Shown here piece after piece: positions 1 to 13,375 of a stretch of 64,000 nt of DNA. The first letter of the stretch is position 1, and every line of letters begins with the position of its first letter. A program made the translations under genes and the position numbers. This stretch comes from Tillus elongatus (Eukaryota; Arthropoda; Insecta; Coleoptera; Cleridae). The notes beneath the pieces are model-generated. The model did no database searches and had not been told where the DNA came from. It saw nothing but the letters and a program-made list of their open reading frames with translations. The DNA is taken from the NCBI GenBank assembly GCA_964006375.1, contig OZ023262.1, positions 91,461,654 to 91,525,653 of the forward strand, read 5' to 3'.

Positions 1-309
1 CTAAAAATTTATTAAATAATGAGTAACAGCAATTAAATTAAACTACATAACAAGTTTCTTTAAATAAATTGTTAAGGGTTGGCTGTGTCAGGTTTTTTAA
101 ACGATTAAATTAATATTATCGTTTTTAATCCCATTTCCCTAAATTAACCTAGCCTACGTGGTTCAGTTTGCAAACCATCTAACCTGGAGTTGTCAACTTT
201 GACACGTTCGTTTGTGAATCGGCAGTCAGTCGAAAATAAATTTGCAAATTTAAAAAAAATATTTTTTTTTCATGTTTGTTAATCCATAATTAGTTACAGT
301 AAATCTCAC
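1..309. other. AT-rich sequence, no feature seen
   Basis: I see no open frame, RNA motif or repeat relation in this stretch. Confidence 0.5.
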
Positions 310-404
310 GTTATATCCTTGAGAATGGAATAAACTTTTCCGAAAGCTCGGCTTTTAATAAAGAGTTGTATTTTGCAACTGGCGGCTTTCCCACAATTTT
401 GTAA

Positions 405-405
<1 letters not shown>
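310..405 (+). repeat. Half-unit of palindrome family P2
   Basis: This segment is similar to the right arm of the palindrome at 22796-23133. Shared words include TTTTCCGAAAGCTCGGC, AATAAAGAGTT and CCCACAATTTT. It ends directly at a TA array, as the full palindrome does. It is a single arm, so either the partner arm was lost or this is the ancestral unit. It contains a degenerate TTGA-hairpin-GAAA motif. Confidence 0.75.

Positions 406-494
<89 letters not shown>
406..494. repeat. (TA)n microsatellite
   Basis: Uninterrupted TA array of about 89 bp that abuts the P2 half-unit. Confidence 0.98.
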
Positions 495-496
<2 letters not shown>

Positions 497-600
497 ATAA
501 AGTTGGGTTGTATTAGGGTTTTCAGTCCCACGATTGGGTGACAATTGATAAAGGATGTTAAGCTAAGGTTGTTAGTCCCACGTTAGGGCGCTAATTGATA
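495..600 (-). repeat. Two diverged tandem units of about 51 bp with a PBS-like motif
   Basis: Two consecutive units begin TGATAAAG and end near AGTCCCACG followed by a GGGTG or GGGCG stretch. On the minus strand the second reads GCGCCCTAACGTGGGAC, which resembles tRNA primer-binding sites placed just inside the 5' LTR of some LTR retrotransposons. No LTR pair or gag/pol frame is visible, so this may be a fragment or coincidence. Confidence 0.4.
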
Positions 601-1092
601 ATAAAAGGTTTATTTTAGGTTTATATTATTATATTTTGTATGTTAAATTATTGTTTATTGAATATTTGTAATACTTGTGATAATTGATATGGTACTCGAT
701 ATGGTAACTAGTTTAAATATAGGTTTATGTATATTTAGTGTTTTATTGGATGTAAGTTTCTAAGTGTTTTAGCTATTAAGTTTTATGAAAAGTTGTTAGA
801 CTATTCTTGTAAAGTAAATGTGTATAAAACTTACAATCTGGTATATCCACTGTCCTTTATTGCTGCCTGGAACCTAAGCAAACCTATTGCATGGATGAAA
901 TTCACTCTTAAATCAGGGAGCCTCTTCAAGCTAGTGGGTTCAAGTCCTATCAATTTATTATAATTCCAAATATATATATATCTAAAACTTTCAATAATAT
1001 TGCTCTTTACTTTATGTTTGCAAATCTGTTATTCTTTTTAAAGTTTGAAGATGTTACTCCTTTTAATAACATTTGATAATATTTGTTTCCCC

Positions 1093-1094
<2 letters not shown>
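601..1094. other. AT-rich sequence without a gene
   Basis: No gene is recognised. The word GGTTCAAGTCC at about 938-949 matches a tRNA/SINE B box, but I see no paired A box or cloverleaf. Confidence 0.4.

Positions 1095-1180
<86 letters not shown>
1095..1180. repeat. (TA)n followed by (GT)5
   Basis: A TA array of about 76 bp passes directly into GTGTGTGTGT at 1171-1180, which makes it a compound microsatellite. Confidence 0.97.
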
Positions 1181-2337
<1,157 letters not shown>

Positions 2338-2499
2338 TTGGGAATCAATTTTGATTTAGATTTTTATATTAGGTCTACGATATGCCTGTAAAATGGTTAT
2401 TATTTTCACTGCCAAGACATTGTACACACCAAAGAGTAAGTTCTTGTTTGTGTTAGGTTTCGTATGGGTTGTTTTAAGAGTGTGTTGTTGGCTTGTATG

Positions 2500-2503
<4 letters not shown>

Positions 2504-2574
<71 letters not shown>
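2504..2574. repeat. (TA)n microsatellite
   Basis: TA array of about 71 bp preceded by short GTATGTATGT units, from which it may have grown. Confidence 0.97.
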
Positions 2575-2576
<2 letters not shown>

Positions 2577-3950
2577 AACCCTTAATAATTGATAATAGCC
2601 CTGGATATGGTTGAAGTGGTCCTGATTCGGGCTTATATGAATAAAAATATTTGAAAATCTCAAAGTCGTAATGTCGTTAGAAACGAGTGCTCTCTAGGAA
2701 CATTTTCCATAGGCTCATTTTGAAATATGGTCCATTTGTTACGGCACTCGTTTAACACTGACAGTAAATATGAGTCCTAGTGGACCCATTTCCCGTTAAA
2801 ATGATAATTCTTATTGAAATTAAGATTCTAATACCAAAATTTTGTCACAGAAATTCGCAAAAATACAGTGACGTGCCTTGCCATAAAACATTAGTGGAAA
2901 GTTTCCTTGCATTGTCTGGTGAAGTTCCTAGAACTGATAATGTCGACAAAATTAATAAACCTACAATTTAATATTCAACGAGCTTCGATAGAGATCAGGA
3001 ATTCATTAATAATAATGAGAAATTATTAATGGTCGCCGAATAAATAGAAATCAGCCTTGTCAGCTTGTCAATTCGAGAATTTATTAGACATGAATTTACG
3101 ATGTGTTAAATGTTATGTAAAGTAGTAATTACGAGACAAATTACAAATTATTTTAATTAGCATTAAGCAATCACGTTTTCGTCGAGCATGTTAATGTTAA
3201 GGACCGAGGAGTGAGCAGAGATAGAAGTAATCGACACTGAGGCCATGTGTTTTTATTATGAATGACCTGACAGAACGGTGGGCAAAGATGTCAGAAAGCG
3301 GCGGACTGTGATTAATAAGCACATGCTTGCGGCGCGACTTGCCCAGCTAGCCTACATATTAGCCGACGTACTCGGTAATAACCACTCATGCTGGATATCC
3401 ATCAATCAAGTGCAAATTATACGGCCGAGCCTCACACATAAGAATTATGACTGTCGTTCCCGTAATACCACAGCACGCCACAATACTTGCTTTATAATCA
3501 GAGTTTTTACCAAAACCCATATTAATAATATGCAATTCACGTAATTACATACCGAAAAATGGATAGTCCCACTTAAGTAGACAGTAAAAACGTCGTTATG
3601 ATAATATACTTATTCCTGTTCTCTGTTCTTAGGTCATTATGACCACATATTGACGGGGAATTATTAATGAATTTATGACCATGTGAAACTCTTGTATGGA
3701 CGTAATTGCATGGTTCTCATATCCACCGCTGACAGGTTGTAATTTTGCCTGCATGAAAAGCGAAATGTACATTTGATGATGTGTACTAAAAGAAAACATA
3801 ACACAGATGACGTTTCGTTTAGACTGATGTGCACTCACATTGAGTACTTTCTAGAAACATTCGTTTTATTTCACTCCCATCACTTGAAGTCATAATAGAG
3901 GATTCCAGGCAACAAGTTTCTAAAATATTGAAATATATCAAAGAAAGCGT
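2575..3950. other. Longest stretch in the left part without visible repeats; no gene recognised
   Basis: Higher-complexity sequence, including a GC-richer part at about 3270-3480. The frames at 2780-2971 and 3278-3544 are under 90 codons and carry no recognisable domain. I see no splice-site pattern that would connect them. It could be old unique intergenic or intronic DNA. Confidence 0.4.
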
Positions 3951-3964
3951 ATTACAAAAAAGTT

Positions 3965-4234
3965 TGGACGCAGCAAGTGCGTGACGGAAGTCAATTTTCT
4001 TAAAATGTTTCTAATAGAAAATATGCCTCTTTAATGGAAGCATGAATTAATTTGGTCACCGATATAACCTACCAACATCTTGTCTGAAAATGTACAAAAA
4101 TTTTCCGAAAATATACTTAAAACATTTCCGAGATAACTCGCTTCCTAGTTGAACCTTAGGTTAGTAGCAAATTGCGTTATTGAATTTTGAAGCGTTTAAT
4201 GAAAATTCGCTACTAAAACGCACTTACTGCGTCT
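3965..4234. mobile_element. MITE family A copy (GACGCAGCAAGTGCG terminal repeats)
   Basis: The left end reads GGACGCAGCAAGTGCGT and the right end reads ACGCACTTACTGCGTC, which are inverted repeats about 270 bp apart. The interior shares CCGATATAACCTACCAACAT-type and ACAAAAATTTTCCGAAAAT words with the copies at 7108-7416, 21975-22266 and 55430-55695. It has no coding capacity, so it is a non-autonomous DNA-transposon-like repeat. Confidence 0.75.
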
Positions 4235-4244
4235 TTATTTTTTT

Positions 4245-4475
4245 TCCAGACATGCATCATATTTGGATGAAAAATGCAAAAATACAATAATGAATGTGCA
4301 AAAAAAAAGTAGGTATCACCAACAACTTATGGGCCATCCTGTGGTTGTCAACATAGTTTTATAAGATGCAGCTCAAAGCACCCTATAGGTAACGTATACA
4401 ATTTTTTCTCGTATCTTGCATAATAACAATTATATTGAGCATTACCGTAGAAATGCGTCACACTGTATATATGTA
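4245..4475 (+). repeat. Repeat family B copy
   Basis: Shares GAAAAATGCAAAAATACAA, CACCAACAACTTATGGG and AAGATGCAGCTCAAAGCACC words with 7425-7660 and with the minus-strand copy at 54890-55130. It ends near GCGTCACACTGTATATA, which resembles a Tc1/mariner-type terminal repeat. Confidence 0.65.
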
Positions 4476-4494
4476 AACAGAAAGTAAACCCGGA

Positions 4495-5170
<676 letters not shown>

Positions 5171-5207
5171 CTTTATTTGTTTGCTGTACTTTTTGTGATT
5201 TTTATTG

Positions 5208-5256
5208 GTTTGAGTGGACTGCAGTTTCGAACCGTCCCGGTTCATCATCAACACCA
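5208..5256 (-). ncRNA. Hammerhead ribozyme relic (C3 changed)
   Basis: On the minus strand the unit has TTGATGA in place of CTGATGA, then a perfect stem II (GAACCG/CGGTTC with loop GGA), GAAAC, TGCA and GTC. Stem I (GGTG with CACT) is only partial. C3 forms a tertiary pair with G8 in hammerheads, so this copy is probably inactive. Confidence 0.6.
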
Positions 5257-5260
5257 GATA

Positions 5261-5305
5261 GCGTGCTGATGATGAACCGGGACAGTTCTAAACTGCAGTC
5301 CACGC
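5261..5305 (+). ncRNA. Hammerhead ribozyme relic (G12 changed)
   Basis: Order on the plus strand: stem I GCGTG, core CTGATGA, stem II GAACCG/CAGTTC, then TAAAC where the family has GAAAC, TGCA, the cleavage triplet GTC, and stem I partner CACGC. Stem I and the CTGATGA core are perfect. G12, a catalytic residue in hammerheads, is T here (5289), and stem II has one C-A mismatch. I infer that this copy is inactive. Confidence 0.7.
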
Positions 5306-5347
5306 AAACCAATAAAAAATCACTAAAAGTACAGCAAACAAATAAAG

Positions 5348-5461
<114 letters not shown>

Positions 5462-5623
5462 TTGGCAATATAACCTATATAGTACTAACAACGTACCATA
5501 TTTAAAATTTGCTTTGTTTATTTAAAAAGTACCAACATTTTCCGAAAATAAAGTTCCCGAAAAAACTGGTTCGATTTTCTGGCCAACGAACCTCTTCAAG
5601 CTATTTACACACCTGATAATATA

Positions 5624-5946
<323 letters not shown>

Positions 5947-6106
5947 TTGGCAATATAACCTATATAGTACTAACAACGTACCATATTTAAAATTTGCTTT
6001 GTTTATTTAAAAAGTACCAACATTTTCCGAAAATAAAGTTCCCGAAAAAACTGGTTCGATTTTCTGGCCAACGAACCTCTTCAAGCTATTTACACACCTG
6101 ATAAGA

Positions 6107-6735
6107 TATAATTATTCACGCACTGCTCTGGACCAAAATTTAAAAAAAATATGAAAATTTGCAAAAATTTCTTTTACAAAAATTCACCATTTTTTTTTTA
6201 CAGAAATTGCCTTCAGTAATGTTACACTAAATTATATTTTTCACAAAAATTCGACCACTTTTTTTACAAGAAGTTACTAAACAGCCTATCACAAAAATCT
6301 TACAAAAAATGTTTTCTACGGAAACACTAAAAACATTTATGCGTAAACTTTTCAAATTCAGTCACTGAGAATGCCGAGTAATACAAACAAAAAGCTCTCC
6401 GAATGCTTCATTTTAATGGAACTCCGCTATCTATTGCTAAAAACGCCGTATCATAATTTGTGCTATGTGCCAAAAACGTGAAAAGTTGCAAACAATTGAA
6501 ATAACTTAAGAACGATGAACGATATCAATTTTTTTTCCTTACAAACCTGCATTATAATTCGATGGAAAATACAAAAATGCAAGAAAACCAACATTGGATG
6601 CTAGAGGCTCAAACCCAGCGACCACAAAAAATGAATGTATGAGCTGGTATACTAGACAGAAGTATTATTGGGCTGTACTTTATTGATGGAAATCTAATAT
6701 CTAAAAAATATTTAAACTTATTAAAATAAGTTATA
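6107..6735. other. A/T-homopolymer-rich sequence; short family B piece
   Basis: Low-complexity A/T runs without a gene. About 6535-6605 resembles the start of repeat family B (CCTGCATTATAATTCGATGG and GAAAATACAAAAATGCAAG). Confidence 0.45.
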
Positions 6736-6739
6736 CGCT

Positions 6740-6960
6740 GTGGTTCTAGTGCGTCCACATAATGAAGTTATGTATCATCAAGATGGAGCATCCAGGCAGT
6801 TTGGAAGACGCATGCAGCAATATTTGGATGAAGTGTTTCCAGAAAAGTGGATTGGGCGCGGTGGTGCTCTCAAATGGCCTGCGCCCTCTCCTGATTTGAC
6901 GTCATGTGATTATTTTCTTTGAGAGTCACTTAAAGAATGTCCATTGCAAACAGTTGATTA
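6740..6960 (+). pseudogene. DD41D Tc1/mariner transposase, C-terminal fragment
   Basis: The frame holds YHQDGASRQFGRRMQQYL, EKWIGRGGALKWPAPSPDLT and SCDYFL, then a stop at the TGA near 6921. The block HQDGA followed by SPDLTSCDY places the second and third catalytic aspartates with 41 residues between them, the DD41D (rosa-like) spacing. The first aspartate and the helix-turn-helix region are missing. This is a small decayed piece without visible terminal repeats. Confidence 0.8.
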
Positions 6961-7107
6961 AAACCCTCATAAACTTAGCGTTTAATTACTTTATTAATTT
7001 ATTCAATTTGTAGTTACTTTACTTACTGAAAAACTGAAATTTCTATTATTTTCTGGCCCCCAGCCCCCCACACCGTTTCTAAATTAAAGACTCCCACTTT
7101 TTCTAAT

Positions 7108-7416
7108 TAAAGAAAGTCTGGACGCAGCAAGTGCGTTATTGAAGTGAATTTTCATAAAAATGTTTTTTATAGCAAATGTATTTTTTTAAGAATGCAGTCA
7201 TTTTGGTTACCAGTATAACTTATATAGTTAAAACAATGTGCCATGTTTCATTAAAATAACTTTATTGTTTGAAAGTGCACAAAAATTTCGAAAGTAAACT
7301 TAAAGTGTTCCCGAAAAAACTCGTTTCTTGGTCAACCTTATAGGTTAAAAGCAAATTGAGCTATCCAAATATGAAGCCTTTGATCAAAATTTGCTACCAT
7401 AACGCACTTGCTGCGT
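7108..7416. mobile_element. MITE family A, most complete copy
   Basis: The left end is CTGGACGCAGCAAGTGCG and the right end is the reverse complement, CGCACTTGCTGCGTCCAG. The terminal repeats continue about 10 bp outward (AAGAAAG / CTTTCTT-like). The interior of about 270 bp has no frame. Length, terminal repeats and copy number fit a MITE. The autonomous partner is not visible in the window. Confidence 0.85.
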
Positions 7417-7419
7417 CCA

Positions 7420-7659
7420 GAATTTCTTTTCTTACAAAAATGCATTGTATGTCAATGGAAAATGCAAAAATGCAATAACATAATGCGTGTTCGACTAAAA
7501 AAAGAAAAGAAAATTTGTATCACCAACGACTTATGGGACACCTGTGATTGTAGAAATAATTTTTTAAGATGTAGCCTAAGACACCCTATAATTAATGAAT
7601 ACAATTTTTTTCATATCTTGTATAATAATGGATATATTGAGCTTTATTGATTTTTTACG

Positions 7660-7660
<1 letters not shown>
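7420..7660 (+). repeat. Repeat family B copy
   Basis: Shares GGAAAATGCAAAAATGC, TATCACCAACGACTTATGGG and AAGACACCCTATAATTAATG with the copies at 4245-4475 and 54890-55130. A short frame through it (7408-7650) looks like a chance frame of the repeat. Confidence 0.6.
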
Positions 7661-8412
<752 letters not shown>

Positions 8413-8485
8413 TGAACTTTTTAAAGAAAATTCACTAAACACGCTAAATACCTAGTCACGTAATCTAATCAGTTATTAGATTTTT

Positions 8486-8676
8486 GTCCAGTTCCACAAA
8501 GCTCGATTAAATATTTAACGGCCGGTTAGCTAATCAAGGCTTTAGACGACCAATCATAGACAATGGTCCGGGTTTTTGCCATGACAACCATATATTTTGA
8601 AGCTGTGATTGGTCGTCTGAAGCCTTGATTAACTAACCGGCCGTTAAATATTTAATCAAGTTTTGTGAAACTGGAC
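8486..8676. mobile_element. MITE family C, 191-bp palindromic element
   Basis: The left end is GTCCAGTTCCACAAAGCTCG and the right end is its near reverse complement, AGTTTTGTGAAACTGGAC. Arms of about 75 bp (sharing TTAACGGCCGG and AGACGACCAATCA) flank a spacer of about 40 bp. There is no frame. The structure is typical of a palindromic MITE, and no other copy is visible in the window. Confidence 0.85.
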
Positions 8677-8895
8677 ATTTAACTAGCAGACCTGTGCAGT
8701 AGAGCGAATTTCGACCGTAATTCATTAAAGTTTTAAATTTGAACATTATTGATGTTCTTTTGTCATAGTGTAGTATAGAGTATACCTCTATAATCCCAGT
8801 GCGACTATTTGACCACAGACTTTGATGTGTTTGATATTCAGTATGAACGTATGAACGCATCCATATACACTATACCATTTTTTGTTTTTGTTTTT

Positions 8896-9211
8896 ATTTC
8901 AACAACACATCACGAGGGCTTACAGCCTAAATATTATCGTACCCTGGGTGGAGGAGGAAAGAGGCAACTTGTTAATTCTGGACTTGAAGGTTTGGAGATT
9001 CGGGGGAGAAAGAAAAACCTGTGCCGGCAAAAAATTCCACAACTTGGAAGTCCTCGGGACAAAAGAGCGGGCACAACAAGATGTTCTACGCCTGGTGACC
9101 TGGACAGTAAAAGGGTGCATTCGCTCTGTTCCCCTGGTAGATCTGTTTGGTGCAGCAGGTGGAGGAACTATGGAAGAAAGCTCCTCTGAGCAGTGCCTGT
9201 GTAGATATCTA

Positions 9212-9291
<80 letters not shown>

Positions 9292-9324
9292 CACCACCGG
9301 TACGTCGGTGGGCAAGGGATGGCA
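8896..9324 (-). pseudogene. CR1/Jockey-type LINE 3' fragment (copy C)
   Basis: On the minus strand this fragment encodes the reverse transcriptase C-terminal tail (ELSSIVPPPAAPNRSTRGTE, RSFVPRTSKLWNFLPAQVF, NLQTFKSRINKLPLSS), as in the copies at 39460-42560 and 56970-59132. It is 5'-truncated near 9324 and ends at the family 3' end, GTAAGCCCTCGTGATGTGTT. An in-frame CT-rich stretch is expanded to about 37 repeats, which lengthens the serine-leucine run enormously. It is dead. Confidence 0.88.
9216..9289. repeat. (AG)n / (CT)n microsatellite grown inside a LINE reading frame
   Basis: About 37 GA units at the place where the full-length copy (around 42225) has only CTCTCTCTTTTATAG. The expansion is therefore secondary, within the LINE copy. 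Confidence 0.95.
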
Positions 9325-9589
9325 CTAGTATACACTATATCGACTATAGAGTAATACGTGTTTGACATTGACAGATTAATATATTAACGGTAAGCTCAGA
9401 ACTGGCACTGCGAATCCTACTGTCTAATTGAAACAAAGCATTGTTTAATCTAGTTGTAACACATATTATATATGTATCTTATACTTTTGCTCTCTTTCTT
9501 AATACGAACTTTAGCTATGCCCAGCACTGCTCCGTTTGCGCAATACGATTAAAAAGAGGTACACGTATTTATATATATTATAAACCTTA

Positions 9590-10106
9590 TAACTGAAACT
9601 ACTGCCAAAGCATCAGTGAAAGGATCTATTTGAAATTCATTTTCTGCAAACATTGAAGTAAATTCAAGGACAATGACGGCTGAACCTGAAACTTGAGGCT
9701 TTATAGAAGACACTTCTTAGGCCGTTTATTTTATATAACCCGTATTAGTTTCAGGTCCTTCATCTAGAACCTGCCAATTTTGACGTTTCTAATTGCGACT
9801 TTGACGTTTTAAGAAGAAAAACTATATATAATTTGTTTAATGCTTATACCTTTTTTTCTTTGAATGTAGAGAATTTTTGGTACATGGTTTGCTTTTTATA
9901 AATCAGCGTACTAAATTTGGTTGCCATGGCTTTGTTATTTCCGGAGATATAAACATTTTTCGAAAGAAAACACCATTTTTTGGGGAAAAACTGGTCCGTT
10001 GTAGCTGTCCAGCGACCTTATCCTAGCTACTTGCGAAGGGAAAGTACACACCAAATTTTATGAAAATCGGCCTATTATTTTTTGAGTTATCGATGTAACA
10101 CACACC

Positions 10107-10109
<3 letters not shown>
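9590..10109 (-). repeat. Family R repeat copy
   Basis: Same landmarks as at 7660-8196: ACTGCCAAAGCATCAGTGAA, CCTGCCAATTTTGACGTTTC, GTTATTTCCGGAGATATAAA and GAGTTATCGATGTAACACAC, followed directly by a TA array. Confidence 0.75.

Positions 10110-10202
<93 letters not shown>
10110..10202. repeat. (TA)n microsatellite, target of M1
   Basis: TA array of about 93 bp that ends at the left terminus of M1. Confidence 0.97.
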
Positions 10203-10205
<3 letters not shown>

Positions 10206-12388
10206 GGTGTTACTTAATGATAGGGCGTAATTTCAAGGGCGCGTTCCTGAACAAAATTCAAGTAGAAAAGTTCATATAAACATGTGTCCTGAAGAGTCTG
10301 GTTTTCAAGATACAGGGTGTCAAAGTTTAAAAAAAAATTGGTTTTTTATTAATATCTTAATGATTCTTTTGCCCATTTTGTTGAAATCTGGCAGGGTTAT
10401 TCACTGTAATAAGGCGCTAAGTTGGCACTAACTAAAAGATAATTATAAATTCCAGTGGCGTCTCGAGAGGCAGTCTCACGAATAATATTGACTAAAAAAA
10501 AATGTACGCTACTGAATTTTTTTAATTTTAATTTTTTTCAGATTAAGCACCTAAAAATAAACCTTTTTTGCCTCTTAATATTTTTTCGTATATTACTTCC
10601 TTTTCGAGGAAAAAAATGAAAACGACTTCATTGCATGTCGAATAATTGTTAAAATGAAATCAAGTTAATTGTGAGCGTTGCTAGGAAACGTTGTTTTGGC
10701 ATTATGACAAAATGTTTTTGACTTCCTGTGACAGTTTTTTATTTTCCCTCTGGTCAAAAGGTTAATTGTGCTATTAAAAAATGGTAAATAACTATTCTAA
10801 TTTGGAGATGACACAAATGCATTTCCTTTATGGTCTTGCCAATGGTAATTCGGCGGAGGCCCGGCGGCTCTATCAAGAAAGGTATCCTGATCGTGTCCTT
10901 CCAGGTAGACAAATATTCATAAACATTCATCGTCGTCTGACTGAATCTGGCAGTTTTAAACATAATACCTCTGACGGAAGACCTCGTACAATTCGAACTC
11001 CAGCAGTTGAGGAGGCTGTCCTACATGCGGTCGAAGAGAATCCTGCAACTAGTACCCGAAAAATAGGTAGGGAATTAAATATTTGCTATAAAACGGTATG
11101 GGAAATTTTAAGAGAATCCCTGTTGTATCCTTATCACGCACAAAGAGTTCAGGCACTTCTGCCAAGAGATTTTGAACCGCGTACGCAATTTTGTAGATGG
11201 TACCATCAAAGACTTTCAGAAAATCCTCACTTTGATTCCATCATTATGTTTACGGTCGAAGCCCATTTTTCCAGAAATGCAATAATATCGAAATAATCAT
11301 AACTGGGCCCAAGAAAATCCTCATGCTATTACAGAGACACAGTTTCAGGAACAATTTTCTGTCAACGTTTGGATCGGTATCCTAGATGACTATTTGATTG
11401 GACCATTTTTTTTTACCACAACGTCTTAACGGACAATCTTACAGTCATTTTCTACAAACTGATTTGCCACTGCTTCTTGAAGATGTCCCTATATATTTAC
11501 GTCAACAACATTGGTTCATGCATGATGGTGCTCCTGCCCACTTTAGCATATTGGCTCGTGAGTATTTGAATGGAGCTTACCAAAATCGGTGGATAGGTCG
11601 TGGAGGACCACAATTCTGGCCACCTAGATCGCCTGATTTAAACAGCCTAGATTTTTATTTGTGGGGGCACCTAAAAGCATTAGTTTATGTTACACCAATC
11701 GAGACAGAAGAACAACTAAGGAATAGAATTGTTGACGGATGTGAAACCATACGTAACACTAATGGAATTTTCGAAAGAGTTCGTCGCTCGATGAGAAGGA
11801 GAGCACAAGCCTGCATAGAAGCGGGAGGTAGTCATTTCCAACATTTTTTGTAAATAGTTATTACTTTTCGTTTGTTAGATTTTAAAAAATGGCTTAGAAA
11901 TAAATATTCTGAACGATCACAATTAACTTGATTTTATTTTAACAATTTTTCGACATGCAATGAAGTCGTTTTTATTTTTTTCCTCGAAAAGGAACTAATA
12001 TACGAAAAGATAATAAGAGGCAAAAAAGTTGTATTTCTAGGTGCTTAATCTGAAAAAAATTATAATTAAAAAAAAAATCAGTAGCGTACATTTTTTTTGT
12101 CAATATTATTCGTGAGACTGCCCCTCGAGACGCCACTGGAACTTATAATTATCTTTTAGTTAGTGACAACTTAGCGTCTTATTATAGTGACTAACCCTAC
12201 CAGATTTCAAAAAAATGGGCAAAATGATCATTAAGATATTAATAAAAAAACAATTTTTTTTTAAACTTTGACACCCTGTATCTGGAAAACCAGACTCTTC
12301 AGGACACATGTTTATATGAACTTTTCTACTTGAAATTGGTTCAGGAATGCGGCCTTGAAATTACGCCCTATCATTAAGTAACACCCTG
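10203..12388 (+). mobile_element. M1: DD41D Tc1/mariner-type transposon with TIRs of about 470 bp
   Basis: The left end CAGGGTGTTACTTAATG and right end CATTAAGTAACACCCTG are inverted repeats flanked by TA (10201-10202 and 12389-12390), the Tc1/mariner target. Terminal repeats run about 10203-10670 and 11920-12388, sharing CGTGAGACTGCC, GCCTCTTA and GACTTCATTGCATGTCG. A second copy of the terminal word (ACAGGGTGTCAAAG) lies about 110 bp inside each end, possibly a second transposase-binding site. One transposase gene lies between the repeats. The ends look intact, so the element could be mobilised only in trans. Confidence 0.93.
10781..11853 (+). pseudogene. M1 transposase (DD41D, DUF4817-like N-terminus), frameshifted
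   Basis: The protein starts with an ATG at 10781. The N-terminus (HFLYGLANGNSAEARRLYQE, ERYPDRVLPGRQIFINIHRR) resembles the helix-turn-helix region called DUF4817 in insect transposases. A paired-like stretch (IGRELNICYKTVWEILRE) follows. The catalytic core shows FTVEAHFSR, where the family expects FTDEAHF, so the first aspartate is valine. Then come HDGAPAHF and SPDLNSLDFYLWG, with 41 residues between the second and third aspartates. The frame breaks near 11290 and again at the T9 run near 11405. The protein ends at TAA 11851-11853. I predict it is inactive. Confidence 0.9.
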
Positions 12389-12556
12389 TATAGTGTGTAC
12401 CAAACAGGATGGGAATGTTGCTATCTCCGTTATTATTAGAGATAGGGAGACGGTTAAATTAGCGACCTTATCCTAGCTACTTGCGAAGGGAAAGTACACA
12501 CCAAATTTTATGAAAATCGGCCTATTATTTTTTGAGTTATCGATGTAACACACACC

Positions 12557-12559
<3 letters not shown>

Positions 12560-12638
<79 letters not shown>
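12560..12638. repeat. (TA)n microsatellite, empty-site version
   Basis: TA array of about 79 bp in the M1-free copy of the duplicated locus. It abuts the left end of M2. Confidence 0.96.
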
Positions 12639-12641
<3 letters not shown>

Positions 12642-13375
12642 TGTACCAAACAGGATGGGAATGTTGCTATCTCCGTTATTATTAGAGATAGGGAGACGGT
12701 TAAATTAGAAATGTTTTGTAGAATTTCATGATCGTTCCAAGTATGACTTGTATTTTGCCCTGTCCCTTTTCGTTTTCGAGTTATTTTGAAAAAAAAAACA
12801 AATTTGTCGATTTCTTTTTTCTTCAATATCTAAGTAGACGTTGATCTGACATGTCTAAGACTTGCACATTATCAGGATACTTTTTACAGAGTAATCTTTT
12901 TGTGCTATTCTCAACTTTGAATTGTCATTTGTTTTTGAGCTACACGTATCAACGTTTGTTTTTATGGCAGCCATAATTGGATTTTTTGCTCATGTGATAG
13001 CCTGTGAAAAGAGCTGATGTAAAACATGCTTGAGAAATCTTGTAACTGCACTGACAATTTTGAGAAAAACAGTTTTGAGGATAGTAGACTATGAAATCCA
13101 ATACCAGAAAACAAATGACAAAAAAAGTGTTTAAACAGCAGTAGGCCATGAAGTATAACGAATATACTTCTACTTTTAACATAATTTTCCGTAATTATTC
13201 ACGATAAAAAAATATTGTGATTACATTTACAATACTTAAATAGGTAATAACGCTAGGTAATCTTTTGTGAAACAGTTTAATAACGAAACCCGGCAATAAA
13301 AAATAGAAACTTAAACTCCACAAAACAACACAATTAGAAACGGAACAAATAATAAAATAGAAACTTAAAAATACA

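Larger units (their letters stand above)
10011..12708. repeat. Tandem duplication: one copy with M1, one without
   Basis: Sequence beginning AGCGACCTTATCCTAGCTAC recurs at 10011 and 12461. In the first copy (10011-12460) the order is family R end, TA array, element M1, and the first 70 bp or so of the M2 terminal repeat (GTGTGTACCAAACAGGATGG). In the second copy (12461-12708) the same pieces follow each other without M1. The junction shares the bases AGCGACC and TTAG. It is either a real tandem duplication or two haplotypes concatenated in the assembly. Confidence 0.85.

Noticed and set aside
311..544. ORFs made largely of repeated YI (Tyr-Ile) codons in TA arrays
   Set aside because: (TA)n translates as repeated Tyr-Ile in every frame on both strands. 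These frames, here and at the other arrays, are artefacts of the microsatellites.
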